Below, piece by piece: positions 1 to 5,170 of a DNA stretch of 5,459 nucleotides. The position numbers and the translations under genes were made by a program. The notes below the pieces were generated by a model. It made no database searches. It was given only the letters and a program-made list of their open reading frames with translations, and was not told where the DNA came from. This DNA comes from Belnapia sp. (GTDB taxonomy: Bacteria; Pseudomonadota; Alphaproteobacteria; Acetobacterales; Acetobacteraceae). Location of the stretch: assembly GCA_028291445.1 (NCBI GenBank), contig JAQGIA010000523.1, forward strand, positions 1-5,459. The letters run 5' to 3'. Numbering within the stretch: the stretch's first letter is position 1; the number at the start of each line of letters is the position of its first letter.

Positions 1-13
1 TGCCGGAGGCGCC

Positions 14-1027
14 ATGACAACCACCCGCCGCATCGTGCTGGGCAGCCTGCTGGCCACCCCTGCCATCGCCCAGGCGCCCGCCGAGGTCGTCGTCGGCACC
101 TGGGGCGGCGATTACGGCGCGCTGCTCGCCAGCGAGATCGAGCAGCCCCTGCTGCGGCCGCGCGGCATCCTGGCGCAGCAGGATGTGGGCACCCCCGCCG
201 CCCGCAGGACCAAGCTCATCGCCGAGCGGTCCAGCCGCCGCGCCAGCATGGATGTGGTCTGCCTCGGCGATGCCGATACCCATGCCATGGGCCAGCTGGG
301 TCTGCTCGAGGAGCTGACGCCGGAGAAGGTGCCCAACCTCGCCCGCGTCATCCCGGCGCTGCGGCTGCCCTATACCCTGCCGCATATCTATTCGGTGCGG
401 ACCATCCTGACCAACCCGGCCCGCATCCAGCCGGCGCCGACCCGCTATGCCGAGCTGTTCGAGGAGCGCTTCCGCAACCGCCTCGGTTTCTCCGACCTGC
501 TGTCCACCCATATGACCGAGGCCGCCGCCATCGCCGCCGGGGGCGACGAGCGGAACCACCAGCCGGGCTATGCCAGGCTATTGGAATGGAAGCGCCTCGG
601 CGCCCGGGTCTATCCCTCGAACGAGGCCCTGGCCGCGGCGCTGAAGTCGGAGGAGGTCGCCGCCACCATCATGTGGCTCGGCCGCGCCTATATGTGGAAG
701 AAGGCCGGCATCCCGGTCGTCGCCAGCATCCCGGCGGAGGGCGCCACGCCCTATGTCTCCTGCGCCTGCGTGCCGCGGAACGCCCGCAACAAGGCCGCCG
801 CCTATGCCTATCTGGATGCGATGCTCGATCCGCGCGCGGCGCTGGGCTTCGCCGAGCGGATGGGCTTCCTGCCGACCACCGCCGATACGCCGCTGCCCGC
901 CGCGCTGGCCGCCGAGATCGGCCTGACCCCGGCGCAGCAGGCGGCGCTGCGGGTGCCGGATTTCGACTATCTGGCGCGCAGCAATACCGCGACGCTCGAC
1001 TTCTGGAACAGGGAGTTCAAGGGATGA
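14..1027 (+). CDS. ABC transporter periplasmic solute-binding protein, PotD-like (tandem copy 1)
   Basis: Predicted periplasmic binding protein of an ABC importer (family-1/PotD-like), 337 residues. The N-terminus has a TRR pair and a short hydrophobic stretch ending AIAQA (about residue 21), so it is exported, possibly by the Tat route. The mature protein opens with VVVGTWGGDYG (residues 25-35), the usual first strand and ligand-loop of this family. It carries PHIYS in the middle, YPSNEALAAALKSEEV from residue 200, and ends in FWNREFKG. The start is supported by GGAGG at 5-9. By eye it is about 55% identical to copy 2 and is the most divergent of the three. It has EEVAAT where the others have EEVWL, and VSCACVP where they have an EMAVP segment, which suggests a different ligand. 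The stop overlaps the ATG of copy 2. The family call is firm; the substrate is unknown. Polyamine, other amines or organic acids are all possible. Confidence 0.9.
   Translation: MTTTRRIVLGSLLATPAIAQAPAEVVVGTWGGDYGALLASEIEQPLLRPRGILAQQDVGTPAARRTKLIAERSSRRASMDVVCLGDADTHAMGQLGLLEELTPEKVPNLARVIPALRLPYTLPHIYSVRTILTNPARIQPAPTRYAELFEERFRNRLGFSDLLSTHMTEAAAIAAGGDERNHQPGYARLLEWKRLGARVYPSNEALAAALKSEEVAATIMWLGRAYMWKKAGIPVVASIPAEGATPYVSCACVPRNARNKAAAYAYLDAMLDPRAALGFAERMGFLPTTADTPLPAALAAEIGLTPAQQAALRVPDFDYLARSNTATLDFWNREFKG
1010..1015 (+). promoter_or_regulatory. Ribosome-binding site inside copy 1, for copy 2
   Basis: AGGGAG lies 8 bases before the ATG at 1024. It is part of the codons for Asn-Arg-Glu in the conserved C-terminal FWNREFK of copy 1. 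It supports the 1024 start and translational coupling. Confidence 0.7.
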
Positions 1028-2046
1028 TCACCCGCCGCGGCGCGCTCGGCGCCGGCCTTGCCACCGCCGCCTTCCCCGCCCTCGCGCCGGCCCAGACGGC
1101 GCAGGTGGTGGTCGGCACGTGGGGCGGCGATTACGGCGACCTGCTCGCCGGCAACATCGACCGCCCGCTGCTGCGGCCGCAGGGGATCGAGGCGATCCAG
1201 GATGTCGGGCCGCAGGACCCGCGCAAGACCAAGCTGATCGCCGAGCGGGCCGCCCGTCGCGGCAGCATGGATGTCTGCTGCCTGTCCGACGTGGACATGT
1301 TCACCATGGCCCAGCAGGGCGTCTTCGAGCCGATCGACGCCGCCCGCATCCCCAACCTGGCCAAGGCCATACCCTCGCTCAGGCGGCCCTATTCGGTGCC
1401 GCATATCTATTCGGCCAAGGTCATCCTGTACAACCCGGCCAAGGTCACCGCCGCGCCGCAGAGCTACGCCGACCTCTGGGATCCGAAGTATCGCGGCAAG
1501 GTCGGGCTGGTGGATATCCTGCACCTGCAGAACATGGAGACCGCCGCCATCGTCGCAGGCGGCGACCACCACGACTACGAGCCCGGCAAGCGCAAGCTGA
1601 TGGAACTCCGCAGCCTCGACGTGAAGGTCTATCCCTCGAACGAGGCGCTGGCCGCGGCGCTGAAATCCGAGGAGGTCTGGCTCAGCCTGATGTGGCTGGC
1701 GCGCGGCTTCATGTGGAAGAAATCCGGCATTCCGGTGGAGCATGCCGTGCCCAGCGAGGGCGCCACCAGCATCTGCTTCGAGATGGCGGTGCCGAAGAAC
1801 GCCCGCAACCGCGACGGCGCGCTGGCCTATCTGAACGCCGCGCTCGACCCGCGCGCCCAGGGCGCCTTCGCCGATCGGATGGGCTATGCGCCGACCGTCA
1901 CCGACGCGACGCTGCCGCCCGAGCTCGCCCGGCAGATCAGCCTGACGCCGGAGCAGCAGGCCAGGCTGCGCACGCCGGACTACGAGTACATCGCCAAAAA
2001 CCAGGTCGCGCTGATCGACTTCTGGAACAAGGAATTCAAGCGTTGA
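1024..2046 (+). CDS. ABC transporter periplasmic solute-binding protein, PotD-like (tandem copy 2)
   Basis: Second of three homologous periplasmic binding proteins, 340 residues. The reading frame is open well upstream (from 586), but the real start is the ATG at 1024. It overlaps the TGA of copy 1 (ATGA), has AGGGAG 8 bases before it, and begins a normal exported N-terminus: MITRRGALGAG, a hydrophobic run, then APAQ near residue 24. The TRR pair is compatible with Tat export. The mature part starts with VVVGTWGGDYG (28-38). It has VPHIYSAKVILYNPAKV mid-protein, DLWDPKYRGKVGL typical of spermidine/putrescine-type binding proteins, YPSNEALAAALKSEEVWL from residue 203, and a C-terminal FWNKEFKR. 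By eye it is about 65% identical to copy 3 and 55% to copy 1. It presumably delivers ligand to the permease encoded at 3062; the ligand is not predictable. Confidence 0.92.
   Translation: MITRRGALGAGLATAAFPALAPAQTAQVVVGTWGGDYGDLLAGNIDRPLLRPQGIEAIQDVGPQDPRKTKLIAERAARRGSMDVCCLSDVDMFTMAQQGVFEPIDAARIPNLAKAIPSLRRPYSVPHIYSAKVILYNPAKVTAAPQSYADLWDPKYRGKVGLVDILHLQNMETAAIVAGGDHHDYEPGKRKLMELRSLDVKVYPSNEALAAALKSEEVWLSLMWLARGFMWKKSGIPVEHAVPSEGATSICFEMAVPKNARNRDGALAYLNAALDPRAQGAFADRMGYAPTVTDATLPPELARQISLTPEQQARLRTPDYEYIAKNQVALIDFWNKEFKR
2029..2034 (+). promoter_or_regulatory. Ribosome-binding site deciding the TTG start of copy 3
   Basis: AAGGAA sits 8 bases before the TTG at 2043, inside the codons for Asn-Lys-Glu of the FWNKEFK tail of copy 2. 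It has the same position and spacing as the site before copy 2. This is the main reason for choosing TTG at 2043 as the start of copy 3. Confidence 0.7.
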
Positions 2047-3059
2047 AGCGGCGCGACCTCGCCGCCGCCGTCGCCGCGCTCACCGCCGGCGCGCCACGGC
2101 TTTCCTATGCCCAAGGCGCGCAGGTCGTGGTCGGCACCTGGGGCGGCGATTATGGCGAGATCCTGCAGCAGGGGCTCGACATTCCCATCGCCCGGCCGGC
2201 CGGGCTGGAGCCGGTGCAGGACGTGGCCCCGGCGCCGCCGCGCAAGGCCAAGCTGCTGGCGGAACGCCAGGCCCGCCGCGGCAGCATGGATGTCGCGGCG
2301 CTGTCGGACGTCGACATGTACGAGCTGTCGCAGCACGGGCTGTTCGACCCGGTGCCCGAACTCGCGCGCATCAGCGCCATCATCCCGGCGCTGCGAAAGT
2401 CCTATGCGGTGCCGCATATCTATTCGGCCCGCGTCATCCTCTATAACCCGGCCAAGGTGAACCCGGCGCCGCGTTCCTATGCCGATCTGTGGGACCCGAA
2501 GTACCGTGGCCGGGTCGGCCTCTCGGATTTGCTCTATGCGCAATACGTCGAGACCGCCGCCATCGTCGGTGGCGGCGGCAACAGCGACTTCGCCCCGGCC
2601 TGGGACAAGCTGCGGGCCTGGAAGCAGCTCGGCGCCCGGGTCTATCCCTCGAACGAGGCCCTGGCGGCGGCGCTGAAGTCGGAGGAGGTCTGGCTGACGG
2701 TGATGTGGCTGGCGCGCGGCTACATGTGGAAGCAGGCCGGCATTCCGCTCGAGCATGCCGTGCCGGAGGAAGGCGCCACCTCCATCACCTACGAGATGGC
2801 GGTGCCGCGCAATACCCGCGGCAAGGACCAGGCCTGGCGCTACATCGAGCTGATGCTGGACCCGCGCGCGCAATCCGCCTTCGCCCGACGCATGGGCTAT
2901 GTCCCGACCGTCACCGATGCGCCGCTGCCGCCCGAGCTGGCGCGGCAGATCAGCCTGAGCGACGCCGACCAGGCCAGGCTGCGTACCCCGGATTACGCCT
3001 ACATGGCCCGCATGGCGCCCGATGTGCTGAATTTCTGGAACCGCGAGTTCAAGGCGTAG
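2043..3059 (+). CDS. ABC transporter periplasmic solute-binding protein, PotD-like (tandem copy 3, TTG start)
   Basis: Third homologous periplasmic binding protein, 338 residues if it starts at TTG 2043. No ATG lies in this frame between the end of copy 2 and the signal peptide, and homology with the other copies begins here. TTG overlaps the TGA of copy 2 (TTGA), matching the ATGA junction one gene earlier. The N-terminus reads (M)KRRDLAAAVAALTAG with a likely cleavage region at SYAQ (about residue 24). The mature protein starts VVVGTWGGDYG (28-38), then has VPHIYSARVILYNPAKV, DLWDPKYRGRVGL, YPSNEALAAALKSEEVWL from residue 201 and FWNREFKA at the end. It lacks two residues relative to copy 2 near residues 105-120. 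It is closest to copy 2 (about 65% by eye). It lies 2 bases before the permease and is probably co-translated with it. A start-codon annotation that requires ATG would truncate or misplace this gene. Confidence 0.9.
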   Translation: MKRRDLAAAVAALTAGAPRLSYAQGAQVVVGTWGGDYGEILQQGLDIPIARPAGLEPVQDVAPAPPRKAKLLAERQARRGSMDVAALSDVDMYELSQHGLFDPVPELARISAIIPALRKSYAVPHIYSARVILYNPAKVNPAPRSYADLWDPKYRGRVGLSDLLYAQYVETAAIVGGGGNSDFAPAWDKLRAWKQLGARVYPSNEALAAALKSEEVWLTVMWLARGYMWKQAGIPLEHAVPEEGATSITYEMAVPRNTRGKDQAWRYIELMLDPRAQSAFARRMGYVPTVTDAPLPPELARQISLSDADQARLRTPDYAYMARMAPDVLNFWNREFKA

Positions 3060-3061
3060 AC

Positions 3062-3892
3062 ATGGCGGGGCTTGTCCTTCCCGCCGGCCTGCTGGTGCTG
3101 CTGCTGCTGGTCGCGCCCATGGCCATGCTGTTCCGCATCAGCCTCAACCAGTACAGCCCGACCGAGCTGATGATCGAGGCGCTGTCGCCGGACAATTACC
3201 TGCGCGCCATCGCCGATCCCTATTACCAGGAGGTGCTCGGCACCACGATGGGCGTGGCGCTGTCCTGCACGCTGATCGCCCTGCTGCTCGGCTTTCCCGC
3301 CGCCTACTGGCTGGCCCGGCTCGAAAGCCGCTGGAAGAGCCTTGCCGTCATCCTGACCTTGTTCCCGCTGCTGGTCGGCAACGTGGTGCGGGCCGCCGGC
3401 TGGATGGCGCTGCTCGGCCGCGACGGCGCGATCAACGCGGGCCTGCTGGGGCTCGGCCTGATCGCCGAGCCGCTGACCCTGCTCTATACCCGCGGCGCCG
3501 TGGTCGTCGGCATCGTCGCGGTGGTGGCGCCCTACATGATCCTGACGCTGGCCTCGGTGATCGAGGCGATTCCCCGCAACCTGGAGGAAGCCGCCGCCAA
3601 TCTCGGCGCCGGGCCGCTGACCGGCTTCCGCCGGGTGGTGCTGCCGCTGGCGCTGCCCGGCGTCGCCGCCGGCAGCGTGCTGGTCTTCATCCTCTGCATG
3701 AATGCCTATGCGACTCCGGTGCTGCTGGGCGGGCCGCAGTTCAAGATGATGGCGCCGGCGGTCTACGACCAGTTCGTCAAGGGCACCAACTGGCCCTTCG
3801 GCGCGGCGCTGGCCTTCATCCTGCTGGTGGTGACGCTCAGCCTGACCATCATCGGCAGCGCCCTGCTGGGGCGGCGGTCCCGCGCGGCTTAA
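3062..3892 (+). CDS. ABC transporter permease, PotB-like inner-membrane subunit
   Basis: Inner-membrane permease of an ABC importer (binding-protein-dependent transport family, PotB type), 276 residues. About six membrane segments are visible, near residues 3-25, 60-84, 93-118, 145-168, 198-220 and 246-269. The cytoplasmic EAA loop that contacts the ATPase is intact: E176-A177-A178, G182, then V192 and L194-P195, matching EAA-x3-G-x9-I-x-LP. The segment NYLRAIADPYYQEVLG followed by GFPAAYWLAR is typical of the spermidine/putrescine-type subunit. The ATG at 3062 is 2 bases after the stop of copy 3, with AAGG at 3051-3054 as a plausible ribosome-binding site. The first membrane segment begins almost at residue 1, so the usual cytoplasmic N-terminal tail is very short. 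No partner permease or ATPase follows. The three upstream binding proteins probably serve this channel; the ligand is unknown. Confidence 0.92.
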   Translation: MAGLVLPAGLLVLLLLVAPMAMLFRISLNQYSPTELMIEALSPDNYLRAIADPYYQEVLGTTMGVALSCTLIALLLGFPAAYWLARLESRWKSLAVILTLFPLLVGNVVRAAGWMALLGRDGAINAGLLGLGLIAEPLTLLYTRGAVVVGIVAVVAPYMILTLASVIEAIPRNLEEAAANLGAGPLTGFRRVVLPLALPGVAAGSVLVFILCMNAYATPVLLGGPQFKMMAPAVYDQFVKGTNWPFGAALAFILLVVTLSLTIIGSALLGRRSRAA

Positions 3893-3969
3893 GCCCTGGC
3901 GTCGGATCTTTGGGAACCGCATCGCCGGGCAACACAGGGGCCCGTGCCGCGTTGCCTGGATGCAACCCA

Positions 3970-3974
3970 GGGAG
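3970..3974 (+). promoter_or_regulatory. Ribosome-binding site of the proline-rich small ORF
   Basis: GGGAG ends 7 bases before the ATG at 3982. It supports translation of the small ORF from this ATG rather than from an earlier in-frame ATG at 3910, which has no comparable site. Confidence 0.55.
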
Positions 3975-3981
3975 CGAGCCC

Positions 3982-4167
3982 ATGTCCGATCCGACCAACC
4001 CCGGCCAGGCCCCCATGCCCGAGATCCCGACGATGCCGCCATCGCCCGGCCCGGCCTCGCCCGGCCCGGCGCCCTCGCCCCTGCCGCCCGGCCCGGGCCC
4101 GGAGGTGCCGCCGCAAACCCCGGGCGTACCGCCGTCGATGCCGCCGCCGCAGGCCGTAACCGGCTGA
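3982..4167 (+). CDS. Small proline-rich hypothetical protein (61 residues)
   Basis: I do not recognise a named family. The predicted 61-residue product starts MSDPTNPGQAPMPEIPTM and is dominated by PGP, SPGPA and PP runs: 25 of 61 residues are proline. There is no Cys, His, Lys or Arg, and it is acidic to neutral. It has no signal peptide or membrane segment, so it is probably an unfolded, extended cytosolic peptide. Support for a real gene is the GGGAG ribosome-binding site with 7-base spacing, the ATG, and a position filling an otherwise empty gap between the permease and a convergent gene. Against it, Pro/Gly-rich frames arise easily by chance in GC-rich DNA, and the opposite strand is also open. 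It begins 89 bases after the permease, so it may be transcribed separately or by read-through. Confidence 0.5.
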   Translation: MSDPTNPGQAPMPEIPTMPPSPGPASPGPAPSPLPPGPGPEVPPQTPGVPPSMPPPQAVTG

Positions 4168-4218
4168 TTTTGCGGCATTGCAGCAGCAGCCTCCGCCTGC
4201 ACCTGGCCATCGGCAGAA

Positions 4219-4240
4219 GGCGGCGGTCCCGGCCGCCGCC
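4219..4240. terminator. GC-rich hairpin between convergent genes, possible bidirectional terminator
   Basis: A perfect 8-bp inverted repeat (GGCGGCGG at 4219-4226, CCGCCGCC at 4233-4240) encloses a 6-base loop. It begins 5 bases past the stop of the minus-strand gene and 51 bases past the stop of the small plus-strand ORF, where terminators are expected. Neither side has a proper T-run, so it may act as a transcript-end stabiliser or a weak or Rho-assisted terminator. A smaller GCCG/CGGC stem at 4153-4164 followed by TGATTTT overlaps the end of the small ORF. Confidence 0.45.
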
Positions 4241-4245
4241 AGCGC

Positions 4246-5064
4246 CTAGGGGCGGCCCAGCAATCCTGCCGCGATCACCGCCAGCCGGTCGCCCAGCCGT
4301 CGCGGCGCTGGCACTTCCTTGCCCTGCGCCAAACGCCGGAGGTCCCGCCGGGCAAGCACCAATGGCAGTACCGCGGCGACGGCCGACCGTGGCGTCCTCG
4401 GCCGCAGCACGCCGATCCACCGCAGCCCGGCCGTGGCCATCCCCGCCACCGCCGCCCGAACCGCCGCGGCTTGCGGCGCCGCGATGACGGCTGCGGCGGT
4501 CAGCCCATGCCGCGCCAGCACCTCCTCCGGCAACAGGCAGCGGCCTTGCGCGGCGAGGGCTGGCAGGCTGCGCAGCACGCCTGCCAGCCCATAGGCGGCC
4601 CCGGCCTCCTGCACCGCCGCCAGTCCCGGTCCCGCCATGCCCAGCAGCCGTGCCGCCGCCAGGGCGACGCCGCCCGCGGTGCCCCGCAGATAGGCCCCGA
4701 AGGCGGCCTCCGATGGCAAGCCTGCCTCCTCCGCCTCGACCTCGCGCGCATCCGCCAGGGCGATCAGCGCCTCCGGCTCCAGCAGGCCGGCGGCGATCGC
4801 CGCCTGCAGCGGGCCGGCCACCTCGTGCTGGCGGGGCGGCTTGCCGGCCGCGGCATCGGTCACCACGTCGCGCCACCATTGCAGCCGCATCAGGGCGATC
4901 AGCGGCGTCCGTGCCGCCTCGCGCGCCCGGGCCAGCTCATGGTTGAAGGCGATCAGCGTGCAATAGGCGTCGCGCCGCGCGGCCGGTGCGAACAGGCCGC
5001 AGAGGAAGCGATCGGGGTCATGCGCTCGGGCGAAGCCGGCGATCGGGGAAAGGGGTTCGGACAT
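4246..5064 (-). CDS. Squalene/phytoene synthase-fold protein without catalytic Asp motifs (NDUFAF6-like)
   Basis: A 272-residue protein of the squalene/phytoene synthase superfamily. Family signatures visible are DPDRF (16-20), AFNHELARARE (39-49), MRLQWWRDVV (59-68), ADAREVE (104-110) and LRSLPALAAQGRCLLPEE (164-181). In true synthases the first region carries a DDxxD-type Asp cluster and the later one reads like NILRDVGEDARRGR. Here the Asp residues of both are missing, so prenyl transfer is unlikely. AFN.E.AR.R with RLQWWRD is the pattern I associate with NDUFAF6, a mitochondrial complex I assembly factor, and its bacterial relatives; that role is inference. The frame stays open to an ATG at 5172, but that would run through the sodB leader. 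I prefer ATG 5064 (MSEPLSPIAGF), with ATG 5076 four codons upstream as the alternative. Both ribosome-binding sites are weak. It is monocistronic here and divergent from sodB. Confidence 0.8.
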   Translation of the reverse strand: MSEPLSPIAGFARAHDPDRFLCGLFAPAARRDAYCTLIAFNHELARAREAARTPLIALMRLQWWRDVVTDAAAGKPPRQHEVAGPLQAAIAAGLLEPEALIALADAREVEAEEAGLPSEAAFGAYLRGTAGGVALAAARLLGMAGPGLAAVQEAGAAYGLAGVLRSLPALAAQGRCLLPEEVLARHGLTAAAVIAAPQAAAVRAAVAGMATAGLRWIGVLRPRTPRSAVAAVLPLVLARRDLRRLAQGKEVPAPRRLGDRLAVIAAGLLGRP

Positions 5065-5086
5065 CCCGGGCTTCATGCCCGCTTGC

Positions 5087-5114
5087 TTGACGCGCGGGAA
5101 GCCGCCGCCTAGCT
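5087..5114 (+). promoter_or_regulatory. Candidate sigma-70-type promoter for sodB
   Basis: TTGACG at 5087-5092 is a good -35 box. With a 16-base spacer, CTAGCT at 5109-5114 is a partial match (4 of 6) to the alphaproteobacterial -10 pattern CTATAT. This leaves a leader of roughly 50 bases before the sodB ATG. The -10 is weak and the assignment is tentative. Confidence 0.3.
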
Positions 5115-5157
5115 GTCCTGTCAGCCCCCGGGCATGCCGGGTGCACCACCCATAAAC

Positions 5158-5164
5158 GGGAGAG
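5158..5164 (+). promoter_or_regulatory. Ribosome-binding site of sodB
   Basis: GGGAGAG ends 6 bases before the ATG at 5171. It is purine-rich with good spacing and confirms the start. Confidence 0.7.
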
Positions 5165-5170
5165 ACCCCC

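Larger units (their letters stand above)
14..3059 (+). repeat. Tandem gene triplication of a binding-protein gene (unit about 1.0 kb)
   Basis: Three full-length homologous genes lie head to tail with stop-to-stop periods of 1019 and 1013 bases. Each unit contains VVVGTWGGDYG near its 5' end, YPSNEALAAALKSEEV at about 60% of its length and FWN(R/K)EFK at the 3' end. Similarity is clear at protein level but eroded at synonymous sites, so the duplications are not recent. Copies 2 and 3 look like the younger pair. Confidence 0.92.

Noticed and set aside
586..1023. Upstream open extension of the copy 2 frame.
   Set aside because: It overlaps copy 1 in another frame. Homology and the signal peptide begin at 1024, which has its own ribosome-binding site.
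1119..2042. Upstream open extension of the copy 3 frame through copy 2.
   Set aside because: The translation is Arg/Pro/Ala-rich noise in a shifted frame of copy 2. Binding-protein homology starts only after 2043.
967..2873. Minus-strand open frames antisense to copies 2 and 3 (967-1743 and 1980-2873).
   Set aside because: The two antisense translations resemble each other only because the sense genes are homologous. No independent family signal or ribosome-binding site was seen.
14..3059. Possibility that the triplicated genes are a mobile element or assembly artefact.
   Set aside because: No terminal inverted repeats, transposase or target-site duplication is seen. The copies differ by 35-45% at protein level, which rules out an assembly duplication.
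2999..4879. Long minus-strand open frame (626 codons) crossing the permease and the synthase-like gene.
   Set aside because: It is antisense to the permease and overlaps the synthase-like gene in another frame. Its translation is low-complexity Gly/Arg/Ala with no family signature, as expected from GC-rich third positions.
4471..5112. Plus-strand open frame antisense to the synthase-like gene.
   Set aside because: Its composition is Gln/Arg/Gly-rich with no motif, while the opposite strand encodes a recognisable family.
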